From assembly GCA_030457025.1 (NCBI GenBank), contig JAKDSA010000002.1:39012-103011 (forward strand): 64,000 bases of DNA, given 5' to 3'. Below are positions 29,600-39,242 of the stretch, in pieces. The stretch comes from Brevibacterium sp. (GTDB lineage Bacteria; Actinomycetota; Actinomycetes; Actinomycetales; Brevibacteriaceae). Position 1 is the first letter of the stretch. Each line of letters starts with the position of its first letter. The notes under the pieces are model-generated. The model was given only the letters and a program-made list of their open reading frames with translations, did no database searches and was not told the origin of the DNA. The translations under genes and the position numbers were made by a program.

Positions 29600-30907
29600 G
29601 TGTACGATTTCAGCGCCGCCGAGGCAGAGGTCACCTCACTGTGCCAGCAGCTCATTCGCATCGACACCCAGAACTGGGGAGGCAACAAAGTCAACCCCGA
29701 ACGGCCGGCAGCGGACCTCATCGCCAGCTGGTTCGACGAGGTGGGGCTGAAGTCGACGATCATCGAATCCGAACCCGGTCGGGCCTCCCTCGTGGCCCGA
29801 ATCGAAGGCTCCGACCCTGAGGCAGACGCGCTCGTCGTCCACGGCCACACCGATGTGGTCCCGGCCGCAGCCGAGGACTGGAGCGTTGATCCCTTCGCCG
29901 GCGTCATCAAGGACGAGTTGCTGTGGGGGAGGGGAGCCGTCGACATGAAGGACATGGACGCGATGATCATCGCCGCCGTGCGCGACATGCTCCGCCAAGG
30001 GCTGCGTCCCCGTCGCGATCTCATCATCGCCTTCTTCGCCGACGAGGAAGCAGGCGGCAACTACGGTGCCCGCTATATGGTTCGCAACCATCCGGAGCTC
30101 TTCGCCGGAGCCACAGAGGCGATCTCCGAGGTCGGTGGCTATTCCGTCGACGTCCGCGGTCAGCGCGTGTATCTCGTGCAGACTGCCGAGAAGGGCCTTG
30201 CATGGCTCAACCTCATCGCGCACGGAACTGCGGGGCACGGCTCCCAGCGCAACGACGACAACCCAGTCACCCGACTCGCCGCCGCAATCGCCCGCATCGG
30301 TGAACACCCCTGGCCGCAGGAGATCCCGGTCGCGACCCGGCAGCTGCTCGAAGGAGTTGCGGAGATCACCGGGATCGAATTCCGGGCCGATACGATCGGC
30401 GAACTTCTCGGCGAGCTCGGCTCCGTCGAGAAGTTCGTCGCCCCGACCCTGCAGAACACGTCGAACCCTTCGTTCCTCAACGCCGGATACAAACACAATG
30501 TCATTCCCGGCACAGCCACCGCCTACGTCGACTGCCGCACCCTGCCGGGCCAGCACGAGGACGTGATGCTCAAGATCAAGGAACTTGCGGGGGAGGGCAT
30601 CGACATCGAGGCCAACGACGAGGGAGACGCTCTGGAAGCGCCCTTCGACACTCCACTGGTCGCGCAGATGAGCAAGAGCCTGCTCGATGACGATCCCACC
30701 GCGAAGGTGCTGCCGTACACGCTTTCCGGCGGCACGGACAACAAGTCCATGGCAGAGCTGGGCATCACCGGCTACGGATTCGCGCCACTGCAGCTGACCG
30801 GGGACCTCGACTTCCCGGCGATGTTCCATGGTGTCGATGAGCGTGTGCCGATCTCGGCGCTCAAGTTCGGGGCGAGGGTGTTAGGCGATTTCCTGATGAA
30901 GGCATAA
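29600..30907 (+). CDS. M20 family metallopeptidase
   Basis: VHGHTDVVPA, WGRGAVDMKDMDAM, DEEAGGNYGARYM; GTG start. Confidence 0.92.
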   Translation: MYDFSAAEAEVTSLCQQLIRIDTQNWGGNKVNPERPAADLIASWFDEVGLKSTIIESEPGRASLVARIEGSDPEADALVVHGHTDVVPAAAEDWSVDPFAGVIKDELLWGRGAVDMKDMDAMIIAAVRDMLRQGLRPRRDLIIAFFADEEAGGNYGARYMVRNHPELFAGATEAISEVGGYSVDVRGQRVYLVQTAEKGLAWLNLIAHGTAGHGSQRNDDNPVTRLAAAIARIGEHPWPQEIPVATRQLLEGVAEITGIEFRADTIGELLGELGSVEKFVAPTLQNTSNPSFLNAGYKHNVIPGTATAYVDCRTLPGQHEDVMLKIKELAGEGIDIEANDEGDALEAPFDTPLVAQMSKSLLDDDPTAKVLPYTLSGGTDNKSMAELGITGYGFAPLQLTGDLDFPAMFHGVDERVPISALKFGARVLGDFLMKA

Positions 30908-31838
30908 TCGTGATCGCGATCCCGGCGAGCACCAGGGCGGCGCTGATGATCGTCGTGGTGCTCACCAGGGATCCGGGCATGGGCAGCAGGAGATCGAGCA
31001 GGAGCGCGCCGAGGAGATTCCCGAACAGCGAGAACAGACTCAGCAGCAGCACGCCGAGCTTCGCGACTGTCAGCGCGGTCAGCCCGATGAAGATGACGCC
31101 GAAGACCCCACCGAGCAGCATCCACCACTGAGTGGGCTCCGTCGGGAAGCCGGCCCAGGTCACTCCGGAGACCATGATGATCCCGGCGGCCACGAGCAGG
31201 GCGAGGAATCCGATGGCGAAGTTCACAGTCGTGGCGACGATGACCGAGCCGGTGGCGGCCTTGATCCGTCCGTTGAACGCCTGTTGGACAGACGTCAGCG
31301 CGCCCGAAACGAAGGGTAGCAGCAGGGCCCAGAGCGGGACGCCGAGGTTGAGCCTCTCCGACGCCCCGTAGACCAGGGCCGCGATGACGACGAGCACACC
31401 GAAGACCCGCAGGACCGTCGGACGTTGTTTGCCGCCCGGTGGCAGGCGTGTGGAGTCGACGGCGAGACCGCCGGTCACCTGGCCGGAGACGAACGCCATG
31501 GTGAACATGGCGACGCCCATGATCGGCACGGTCGAGGCCTGAGCGATGACGACGAGGCCACCGCTGAGCCCACCGAGCAGCATCCACCACGGCATCGCCT
31601 GGGTGCGGGCCAAGCGGCTCAGGGACCGGGCGCCGGACCGAGAGCGGGACGAGCACAGCAGTGTCGTGCCCACGAGGAGGAGCCCGACGAAAAACGAGAC
31701 GAGCGCGGCGAAGACGGAATGGCCCAGAATCGGACCGAGCAGTCCATTCGCGCGACCTTGGAGGGACATGGCACCGCCGGCCGTGATGGTGACGAGGCCG
31801 GCGAAGAGGACAGGGAGGAGTGCGGCAGGTGATTTCAC
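30861..31838 (-). CDS. DMT/YdcZ-type membrane transporter (tandem EamA-like halves)
   Basis: Duplicated hydrophobic halves with ..NG.....G......FxxG.. motifs; 47-bp convergent overlap with M20 gene. Confidence 0.8.
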   Translation of the reverse strand: MKSPAALLPVLFAGLVTITAGGAMSLQGRANGLLGPILGHSVFAALVSFFVGLLLVGTTLLCSSRSRSGARSLSRLARTQAMPWWMLLGGLSGGLVVIAQASTVPIMGVAMFTMAFVSGQVTGGLAVDSTRLPPGGKQRPTVLRVFGVLVVIAALVYGASERLNLGVPLWALLLPFVSGALTSVQQAFNGRIKAATGSVIVATTVNFAIGFLALLVAAGIIMVSGVTWAGFPTEPTQWWMLLGGVFGVIFIGLTALTVAKLGVLLLSLFSLFGNLLGALLLDLLLPMPGSLVSTTTIISAALVLAGIAITIMPSSGNRLTPSPRT

Positions 31839-31848
31839 AGAGTCGATG

Positions 31849-32049
31849 TCAGCTGCTCAGCAGGGGCATGATCTTGCGGCGCAGCCACACTGTCCTGGTG
31901 CCTCCCACCGAGATCCGCGTCCGGGCGAGCTCCCATTTGCCGTACTCGGCCTCGTCATTGAGTTCCTGCAGGCTGACTGACCGAGGCGTGTCCTTGGGGA
32001 ATGAGACCTTGCGAAACTCATAGGTCATGGTCGGACGCTGACGTTTCAT
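31849..32049 (-). CDS. DUF5703-like small protein
   Basis: MKRQRPTMTYEFRKVSFPKDTPRS...YGKWELARTRISVGGTRTVWLRRKI. Confidence 0.7.
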   Translation of the reverse strand: MKRQRPTMTYEFRKVSFPKDTPRSVSLQELNDEAEYGKWELARTRISVGGTRTVWLRRKIMPLLSS

Positions 32050-32086
32050 AGACTCACTGTAAACGATCTGGGCTAGTGTGGATCGT

Positions 32087-32785
32087 ATGCCCGTCATCGT
32101 TCTCCTCCGGCACGGCGTCTCCACTGCGAACACGGCAGGAATCCTCGCCGGACGCGCTCCTGGCGTGTCGCTGACCGACTACGGTGTCACCGCGCTTCGC
32201 GAGACCCTGCGCATGCTTCCGCAGCGCCACTTCTCTCGTCTGCTGCACTCACCGCTGATGCGGTGTGTGGAGACCGCGCAGATCGCTGCGGCCACCGTCG
32301 ACGTCGATTCCGTCGATGCCGCCGAGAATCTCATCGAACTCGACTACGGCGAATGGACCGGGCGACCCCTGAAGGAACTTGGCAGCGAAGAGCTGTGGAA
32401 GACCGTCATCGACCAGGCCTCGCAGGCGCGTTTCCCCGGAGGGGAAGCGATCGCCGAGGCGTCCGACCGCGCCGTGTCATGTGTACGGTCCGTCGTCTCC
32501 GAGCTCCGTACGGAGGAACAGCGCGCACACGAGCAGCCAGGCCAGGATGATGGTGAACCCACGGCCTCCCGATGGGCGATGCTCGTCTCCCACGGAGACA
32601 TCATCAAGGCGATCATCGCCGATGCGCTGGCCATGCCACTCGATGACTTCCAGCGCATCAGCGTTGCTCCCGGCTCATTCACCGTCATTGACTTCTCGGG
32701 GTCACGGCCCGTGCTGACAGCGATGTCGATCACCGCCGCTGGACTCTCCGAGGGGAGTGCTCCCGGCGGCGGTGGACTCCGCTGA
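32087..32785 (+). CDS. histidine phosphatase superfamily (phosphoglycerate mutase-like)
   Basis: VLLRHGVSTANTAGILAGR, SPLMRCVETAQI, LVSHGDIIKAII. Confidence 0.9.
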   Translation: MPVIVLLRHGVSTANTAGILAGRAPGVSLTDYGVTALRETLRMLPQRHFSRLLHSPLMRCVETAQIAAATVDVDSVDAAENLIELDYGEWTGRPLKELGSEELWKTVIDQASQARFPGGEAIAEASDRAVSCVRSVVSELRTEEQRAHEQPGQDDGEPTASRWAMLVSHGDIIKAIIADALAMPLDDFQRISVAPGSFTVIDFSGSRPVLTAMSITAAGLSEGSAPGGGGLR

Positions 32786-32838
32786 AGTTCAGTCGGGCCC
32801 GCCTGCGCTGAGTCTGGTCCGAGTCGGACCGCACCGAA

Positions 32839-33672
32839 TCAGGTGGCTGCGAGGACCCCGGTTCCGAGCAGAATGTAGAGCACGATGCCCAACACCACGC
32901 GGTACCAGACGAAGATCCCGAACGACTTGGTCCTGACGTAGCCGAGGAACCAGTGGATGACGAAGAGCCCGAGGACGAAGGCGATGATCGTGGCGAGGAT
33001 CGTGGGGCCCCAACCGATGACCATATCCGAACTGCCGATCGTCTGAAAGATACCGTAGAAGCCTGAGCCCAGGACGGCTGGAATGGCGAGCAGGAACGAG
33101 TAACGGGCGGCGGCCGGGCGATCGAAGCCCATGAAGCGTCCCGCCATGATCGTTCCGCCCGAACGCGACACGCCGGGAACGAGTGCCAGGGCCTGGGCCA
33201 GGCCGTAGATGATGCCCTGACCCCATGTCATGTCCTCCAGGGTGCGCTCCTTCTGACCCACCCAGTCGGCGAGACCGATGATGAGACCGAAGACGATGAG
33301 CATGGTCGCGGTGATCCACAGGCTGCGCAGAGCGCCTTCGATGTAGTCCTGGAACAGGAGACCGAGGATGACGATCGGAATCGAACCGACGATGATCAGC
33401 CAACCGAGCCGGACCTCAGGGTCTCTGCGGTCGTGCTTGCCGACCAGCGCCTTGCACCACTTGGAGATGATCGAGACGATGTCGCGCCAGAAGTAGACGA
33501 CGACAGCTGCCTCGGTGCCGATCTGGATGATCGCGGTGAAGAATGCGCCCGGGTCCTTGCCGGGCAGCATGAACTCGCCGACGATTCGCACATGTGCCGA
33601 GGATGAGATCGGGAGGAATTCCGTCAGTGCCTGAACGATGCCGAGCACTGCGGCGACCAGCCAGTCGTACAT
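32839..33672 (-). CDS. uppP: undecaprenyl-diphosphate phosphatase
   Basis: GIVQALTEFLPISSSAHVRI; PGVSRSGGTIMAGRFMGFDR. Confidence 0.95.
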   Translation of the reverse strand: MYDWLVAAVLGIVQALTEFLPISSSAHVRIVGEFMLPGKDPGAFFTAIIQIGTEAAVVVYFWRDIVSIISKWCKALVGKHDRRDPEVRLGWLIIVGSIPIVILGLLFQDYIEGALRSLWITATMLIVFGLIIGLADWVGQKERTLEDMTWGQGIIYGLAQALALVPGVSRSGGTIMAGRFMGFDRPAAARYSFLLAIPAVLGSGFYGIFQTIGSSDMVIGWGPTILATIIAFVLGLFVIHWFLGYVRTKSFGIFVWYRVVLGIVLYILLGTGVLAAT

Positions 33673-33742
33673 GCGTCTCCTTGAGAAGGTGGGGGTGGGA
33701 ACGAAACCACGCTAGTCGCCGAATCAGGTAACCTCAACAACC

Positions 33743-34645
33743 ATGAAGCAACAACGCCTCGGCAGCACCGGTTTAGATGTCAGCGATGTGGGTCTCGGCA
33801 CATTCGAGTGGGGACACAGGGTCGACGCGACGGTCGCACAGCGACTCGTCGATGAGTACGTCACCGCTGGTGGGAACCTCATCGAGCTGCCCAGCTCGGG
33901 AGTGCACGCCGCCGGAGTACTGTCTCAGCTGAGGCTTCCTGAGCAGATCGTGTTGGTTGCCCGAGTGGGCGTGTCCATGAGTGAGTCCGACCACATCGAG
34001 GTGGGCCTGGGCCGGGCTCGGATCCTCAACCAGGTGGATGCGCTGCTGGCCGCCACCGGACGTTCCCACATCGACGTGCTCATCCTCGACGTCTTCGATG
34101 CTGATGTGGACAGGGCAGAGACCGCCTCGGCGACCGATACCCTGCTGACATTGGGCAAGATCCGGTACGTCGGTGTGTCCCACCATGCCGGGTGGGAGCT
34201 GGCGGAGATGCGCGGGGCAGGAGTGCCGATCGCCTGCGCCATCGCCGAATACTCCCTTTTGAACAGGGAGGCAGAACACGATCTGCTTCCCGCCGCGAAC
34301 TACGCAGGCGTGGGGCTCATCGCCGGCGCCAGCTTGGGCAGGGGAGTGCTCAGCGACAAGTATCGGCGCGGAACCCCACAGGACTCACGTGTCGCCGCAG
34401 GCGAACTCTCCGACTACGTCGGTGCTTACCTCGACGAACGATCGACTCGCGTACTGGCCGGGGTCCGAAAGGCGGCAGCGGCTCTGGGCGTGACCACTGC
34501 GGACATCGCGCTGGCCTTCAACAGGTATCAGGGTGTTGCGTCTTCACTGGTCTCCGTCCGCACCCCTGGGCAATTGACTCAGGTGGTCAGCAGCGAAGTC
34601 GAACTCGAACCCGAGATCGCCGAGGTGCTCGACCAGATCTCCTGA
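33743..34645 (+). CDS. aldo/keto reductase
   Basis: LGSTGLDVSDVGLGTFEWG; IRYVGVSHHAGWEL. Confidence 0.88.
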   Translation: MKQQRLGSTGLDVSDVGLGTFEWGHRVDATVAQRLVDEYVTAGGNLIELPSSGVHAAGVLSQLRLPEQIVLVARVGVSMSESDHIEVGLGRARILNQVDALLAATGRSHIDVLILDVFDADVDRAETASATDTLLTLGKIRYVGVSHHAGWELAEMRGAGVPIACAIAEYSLLNREAEHDLLPAANYAGVGLIAGASLGRGVLSDKYRRGTPQDSRVAAGELSDYVGAYLDERSTRVLAGVRKAAAALGVTTADIALAFNRYQGVASSLVSVRTPGQLTQVVSSEVELEPEIAEVLDQIS

Positions 34646-34686
34646 GAGTTCAGGGTTTCTGCCGCCTCAGCCAGCTCAAACGAGCC

Positions 34687-34968
34687 TCAGTCGTCCTCGT
34701 CATCGTCATCGATGGTGAAGTCGCCGGCGAGCTCGTTGTCATCGTCGTCCTCCTTGGCGTCTTCGACATCGTCGAAGAGTTCGAACGGAGTGACCTCGTC
34801 GTACGCGGTGTAGATCGCGTCTTCGTAGATTTCGAAGGCATCGGCCAAAGCCATGTAGGCGGCCTCGACACGAGGGTCTTGGTCTCCATTGCGGTGTGCG
34901 GATGCAGCGAAGTGTTCTCCCACTGCTTCGAGGAATGCGTCCAGGGCCTCACGAGGATCAGTGCTCAT
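34687..34968 (-). CDS. small acidic conserved actinobacterial protein
   Basis: MSTDPREALDAFLEAVGEHFAASAHRNGDQDPRVEAAYMALADAFEIYEDAIY; Asp/Glu-rich tail. Confidence 0.7.
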   Translation of the reverse strand: MSTDPREALDAFLEAVGEHFAASAHRNGDQDPRVEAAYMALADAFEIYEDAIYTAYDEVTPFELFDDVEDAKEDDDDNELAGDFTIDDDDEDD

Positions 34969-35025
34969 GACTCAAATGTATCCCAGGGAAGTCGGACATG
35001 TAAGTCTTTGAACTAGGCTGAAGCT

Positions 35026-35589
35026 ATGGCAGCTTTGTACGACCACCCCACCCCAGAACGATTCATCGTCGGCACGATCGGTCTGCCCGGCGAACGAACC
35101 TTCCTCCTGCAGGCGAAATCAGGAACTGCGCTGACCACGGTGGTGGTGGAGAAGGAACAGGTGGAGATCCTGTCTGACCGGGTCACTGAACTCCTCGACA
35201 TGGTCATGGTCAAGGACCCCGCGGCGCGAGTGCCCCAGTCCGCAATCGACGAACGCATCGACAACGCCGGCCTCAACGTTCCGATCGAACCCGAATTCCG
35301 AGTCGGCACCATGAGCCTGGGCTGGGACACGGTCGCCCATGAACTCGTGGTCGAATGCTTCGAACTCACCGAGGAAGATGCTCAGACAGGAACCTCGGCG
35401 GACCCTGACGACGATGAAGTCGAACGCGACGTGCTGCGCATCGTCCTCGACGCCGCCGGCTCTCGCGAGTTCGCCCGCCGGGCCGATCAAGTCGTCTCCG
35501 CTGGTCGGGGCGACTGCCCCTTCTGCTCGCTGCCGCTGGAGCCCGAGGGGCACTTGTGCCCCCGCGCCAACGGCATTGCGCGCGTCTGA
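35026..35589 (+). CDS. DUF3090 family protein
   Basis: RFIVGTIGLPGERTFLLQAKSG; CPFCSLPLEPEGHLCPRANG. Confidence 0.88.
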   Translation: MAALYDHPTPERFIVGTIGLPGERTFLLQAKSGTALTTVVVEKEQVEILSDRVTELLDMVMVKDPAARVPQSAIDERIDNAGLNVPIEPEFRVGTMSLGWDTVAHELVVECFELTEEDAQTGTSADPDDDEVERDVLRIVLDAAGSREFARRADQVVSAGRGDCPFCSLPLEPEGHLCPRANGIARV

Positions 35590-35596
35590 CGAAGTC

Positions 35597-36409
35597 ATGC
35601 ACTCAGCTGTCGCCCAACAGGCCTTGGAGCAGGGCACCTGCACCGTGCTGGGGGCAATCCCGCGGGCCAGCAACGACACCCGTCTCGTAGTCGTCGACCA
35701 TGCCGGCACGCACCTCAAAGCCGTTTACAAACCGGCATCGGGAGACCGACCACTGGCGGATTTTCCACTGCACACACTGTCGCTGCGGGAGGTGGCCTCC
35801 TACCGCCTGAGCGCCCACCTCGACCTCAACGCTGTCCCGCCGACTGTCCTGCGTTCAGACCTGGGAGCAGGGCCGGGGTCCCTCCAAGCCTATGTCGAGG
35901 ACTCCGGCGACGATGATGCCGTCACCCTCACTGCGGTCGACGCCATTCCGGCCGCTCACACTCCGATGTTCGCCCTGCGAACCGAGGACGGCACCGACCT
36001 GGTGCTGTCCCACGACGCCCGGGACGGGCTGCGGGCGATTGCCTTCTTCGACCTGCTTGCGAACAACGCCGACCGGAAGGCCGGCCACATCATCACCGGC
36101 AGCTACCTGCCGGGCTGCGGGCCGAGCAGCATCGGCACCTTCGGCATCGACAACGGTCTGACATTCCATGCTGAGGAGAAGGTCCGTACCATTCTGTGGG
36201 GCTTCTCTCATTCGTCATTCAGAGTCGAGGAGGTCGACGCACTCGACGAAGTGGCTCGAATGTCCGCGGACCTGCGCTCGGCGCTGGAGGACTGTCTGGA
36301 AGACGCAGAGATCGACAGCCTGCGCCAGCGGGCCGAGCGGCTGGGAGAGGTCGGGACCTTCCCCGAACCGCCCGTGAATCGGACCGTCATTCCCTGGCCG
36401 CCTATCTAG
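35597..36409 (+). CDS. SCO1664 family (PI3/4-kinase-like) protein
   Basis: FVIYKP-like VDHAGTHLKAVYKPASGDRPL; FFDLLANNADRKAGHII; GIDNGLTFH. Confidence 0.85.
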   Translation: MHSAVAQQALEQGTCTVLGAIPRASNDTRLVVVDHAGTHLKAVYKPASGDRPLADFPLHTLSLREVASYRLSAHLDLNAVPPTVLRSDLGAGPGSLQAYVEDSGDDDAVTLTAVDAIPAAHTPMFALRTEDGTDLVLSHDARDGLRAIAFFDLLANNADRKAGHIITGSYLPGCGPSSIGTFGIDNGLTFHAEEKVRTILWGFSHSSFRVEEVDALDEVARMSADLRSALEDCLEDAEIDSLRQRAERLGEVGTFPEPPVNRTVIPWPPI

Positions 36410-36469
36410 GAATGGCGGCGCCGGAGGCAGGAGGTGCCGTTCTGCTATGACTCGGTTAGGCTGGTCTCC

Positions 36470-37729
36470 GTGAAGTCATGGTCCGAACCTCAGCTACCCC
36501 GCCTCACCAGCTCCGGAAAGGTGCCGACAGTCTTCGACACCGGCACTCGGAGCCCACGCAGACTCAAAGGGCGTGACCAGGCGGCCGGTCTCTATGTATG
36601 TGGAATCACCCCGTACGACGCCACCCATCTCGGTCACGCGGCAACCTATGTCGCCTTCGACCTGCTGAACCGGATATGGCGCGACGCGGGACTCGACGTC
36701 AACTATGTGCAGAACACGACCGATATCGATGACCCGCTGCTCGAACGGGCCGATGCCACGGGAGTTGACTGGCGAGAGCTCGCCGAATCGCAGATCGAGC
36801 TGTTCCGCGAGGATATGAGCGCATTGCGCGTGCTTCCGCCCCAGAGCTACATCGGCGTCGTCGAGTCGGTCGAAGCGATCGTCGAGTCGGTCGAGGATCT
36901 CGTCGAATCGCGAGCCGCCTACACGCTCGACAACGGGGACGTGTACTACCGGGTCTCAACCCCGATCCATCCGCCTTTCGGCAGCGTCAGTCACGATGAC
37001 CAGGCCACGATGGCCAAGCTCTCCGCCGAACGCGGCGGCGACCCGGAGACACCTGGCAAAGACAACGAGATAGACCCCCTGCTGTGGAAGGCCGCACGCG
37101 AAGGCGAACCGTCCTGGGACGGCGGGAAGCTCGGCCCAGGCCGCCCCGGGTGGCACATCGAATGCACCGTCATCGCCAACAACCATGCAGGACTGCCCGT
37201 CGACGTTCAAGGCGGTGGCAGCGACCTCGTGTTCCCGCACCATGAGATGAGCGCGGCTCATGCCGCGGCGTGGAAGCAGACACCGCTGGCCCGGACCTAT
37301 ATGCACACAGGCATGGTCGGCTACCAGGGCGAGAAGATGAGCAAATCGAAGGGCAACCTCGTCCTCGTCTCCAAGCTGCGAGAACAGGGCGTAGACCCGA
37401 TGGTCATTCGCACCGTCCTGCTGTCGAATCATTACCGCAGCGACTGGAACTTCAGCGAAGATCTGCTCGAATCCGCTTCAGCGCGCCTGCAGGCATGGAA
37501 GCATGCGGCAATGTGCGAAGCCGAATGCCGGGAGGGACTGCGCGGACACATCATCGGTCTTCTGCGCGAATCTCTGGCCGATGACCTCGACAGCCCCCGT
37601 GCCTTGGGCATCCTCGACGAATGGGCCGAACACTATGCGGACTCACCCGCAGCAGAGACCGCACCGGTGTGCGGTGATCGAGTCGCAGACGCTGTCGATG
37701 CCCTGCTCGGCATCGACCTGCACGCCTGA
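36470..37729 (+). CDS. mshC: cysteine:1D-myo-inositol 2-amino-2-deoxy-glucopyranoside ligase (mycothiol biosynthesis)
   Basis: YVCGITPYDATHLGHAATYVAFDLLNR; YQGEKMSKSKGNLV; GTG 36470 start. Confidence 0.92.
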   Translation: MKSWSEPQLPRLTSSGKVPTVFDTGTRSPRRLKGRDQAAGLYVCGITPYDATHLGHAATYVAFDLLNRIWRDAGLDVNYVQNTTDIDDPLLERADATGVDWRELAESQIELFREDMSALRVLPPQSYIGVVESVEAIVESVEDLVESRAAYTLDNGDVYYRVSTPIHPPFGSVSHDDQATMAKLSAERGGDPETPGKDNEIDPLLWKAAREGEPSWDGGKLGPGRPGWHIECTVIANNHAGLPVDVQGGGSDLVFPHHEMSAAHAAAWKQTPLARTYMHTGMVGYQGEKMSKSKGNLVLVSKLREQGVDPMVIRTVLLSNHYRSDWNFSEDLLESASARLQAWKHAAMCEAECREGLRGHIIGLLRESLADDLDSPRALGILDEWAEHYADSPAAETAPVCGDRVADAVDALLGIDLHA

Positions 37730-38560
37730 TTACCTTTCGCGGCCGCGTTTGCGCAGGTAACGCTCGAACTCGGCGGCGATCGCATCGCCGCTGGCTTCGG
37801 GCAGCTCTGTGGAATCATTGAGCTGCTCGAGTCCCTTGAGCAGCTCGACGAGGTGCGGGTTGAGAGCGACCAATTCATCGGCACCGAGCTCCCAGGCCCG
37901 GCTCTCCTCCTCGAGGATGGGAATGTCGATCTCGAGTCCCGTGTGCTGTTCCACCGCTGAGGCCAGAGCCAATTCCGCCTTGGGTGAGGGGGAGTCGGTG
38001 AGATAGTCGGGCACACCGACCCACAGGTTGATCGCCTGCAGTCCTCGCCTGTCGCATTCGACGCCGAGGAGTCCGAGTATGCCGATCGGTCCCGCATAGC
38101 CATTGACCTCGATGCCCATATCCGCGGCAAGGCCCGCGTCCTCGGTGTTCGCGACGACGGGCAGAGGCCGTGTGTGGGGGACTTCGGCATGCAGACCTCC
38201 GAGCAGAACCACACGGTCCTCGGCGGTGACCTCGGAGAGGATGAGTGAGAGGAATTCGCGCCATTTCAATCCTGGTTCGTGTCCCTGGATGACTGTGACC
38301 GATGTGCCCAGATGCTGTCCCCGGTGGACTTCGATTCCCGGCCACGCAATGCTGGCCCGGCCAGTTTCGTCTCGAACGATCTCAGGCTCTGAGAATCTGA
38401 ACTCGTAGAAGCCGTCGGTGTCCAAGATCTCACTGCTGCCCAGTCTCCACGACTCGATGAGATCCTTGACCAGTGAACTGGCGGCCTCGGAGGCATCCGC
38501 GTCCTGTCCCTCGAAAGCGATGAACACGAGAGTTCCGGACCCTGATGGAAGAAAAGTCAT
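37730..38560 (-). CDS. PAC2 family (proteasome-assembly-chaperone-like) protein
   Basis: VVLLGGLHAEVPHTRPLPV; YAGPIGILGLLGVECDRRGL; YLTDSPSPKAELAL. Confidence 0.88.
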   Translation of the reverse strand: MTFLPSGSGTLVFIAFEGQDADASEAASSLVKDLIESWRLGSSEILDTDGFYEFRFSEPEIVRDETGRASIAWPGIEVHRGQHLGTSVTVIQGHEPGLKWREFLSLILSEVTAEDRVVLLGGLHAEVPHTRPLPVVANTEDAGLAADMGIEVNGYAGPIGILGLLGVECDRRGLQAINLWVGVPDYLTDSPSPKAELALASAVEQHTGLEIDIPILEEESRAWELGADELVALNPHLVELLKGLEQLNDSTELPEASGDAIAAEFERYLRKRGRER

Positions 38561-38582
38561 GCTTCAAGATTACGCTGGAATC

Positions 38583-39242
38583 ATGACGAATCCTGCCGCA
38601 GTCCTCTGGGACATGGACGGAACCCTGGTCGATACGGAACCGTATTGGATCAGGGCCGAGACCGAACTGATGAACGCACACGGAATAGACTGGAGCGAAG
38701 AGCAGGGCCTGGAGTTCGTGGGCAACGACCTGCTCACCTCGGCGGCGATGATGCAGAAGGCCGGACTCGACCTTCCAGCTCCCGTCATCGTCGACACGCT
38801 GCTGGACGAGGTCGTCTCACAGATCGAGGAGGCGGTGCCGTTTCGACCCGGGGCGCTTGAGTTCCTCGATGCGATCGTGACCGCCGGCATCCCGTGCGTG
38901 ATGGTCACGATGTCCTACCGGCGGCTCGCCGAGGCGGTCATCGCGGCATGCCCGGAGAACAGCTTCGTCGGGCTCGTCTCCGGTGACGAGGTCAGCGCCG
39001 GCAAACCCGACCCCGAGCCCTATCTCAAGGGAGCGGGACTGCTTGGTCTCGAACCGGGGACCTGCGTAGCACTCGAGGACTCGAAGCCGGGCCTCGCCAG
39101 CGCGGAGGCGGCGGGCACGATCGCGATCGGCGTTCCCCACCTCGTCGACCTCGAAGCCCGGGAGGGTCGGATCCTGTGGTCGAGTCTCGAAGGACGTACC
39201 GTTGCTGACCTGAGGGAGCTCACGTCCCGACTATCCGTGTGA
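38583..39242 (+). CDS. HAD superfamily hydrolase (beta-phosphoglucomutase-like)
   Basis: VLWDMDGTLVDTEPYW; AGKPDPEPYL; ALEDSKPGLASAEAAG. Confidence 0.92.
   Translation: MTNPAAVLWDMDGTLVDTEPYWIRAETELMNAHGIDWSEEQGLEFVGNDLLTSAAMMQKAGLDLPAPVIVDTLLDEVVSQIEEAVPFRPGALEFLDAIVTAGIPCVMVTMSYRRLAEAVIAACPENSFVGLVSGDEVSAGKPDPEPYLKGAGLLGLEPGTCVALEDSKPGLASAEAAGTIAIGVPHLVDLEAREGRILWSSLEGRTVADLRELTSRLSV

Noticed and set aside
36858-36915. VESVEAI-VESVEDL-VES heptad repeat in MshC
   Set aside because: Aligns without length change to the normal helical segment of MshC; probably convergent codon usage in a helix
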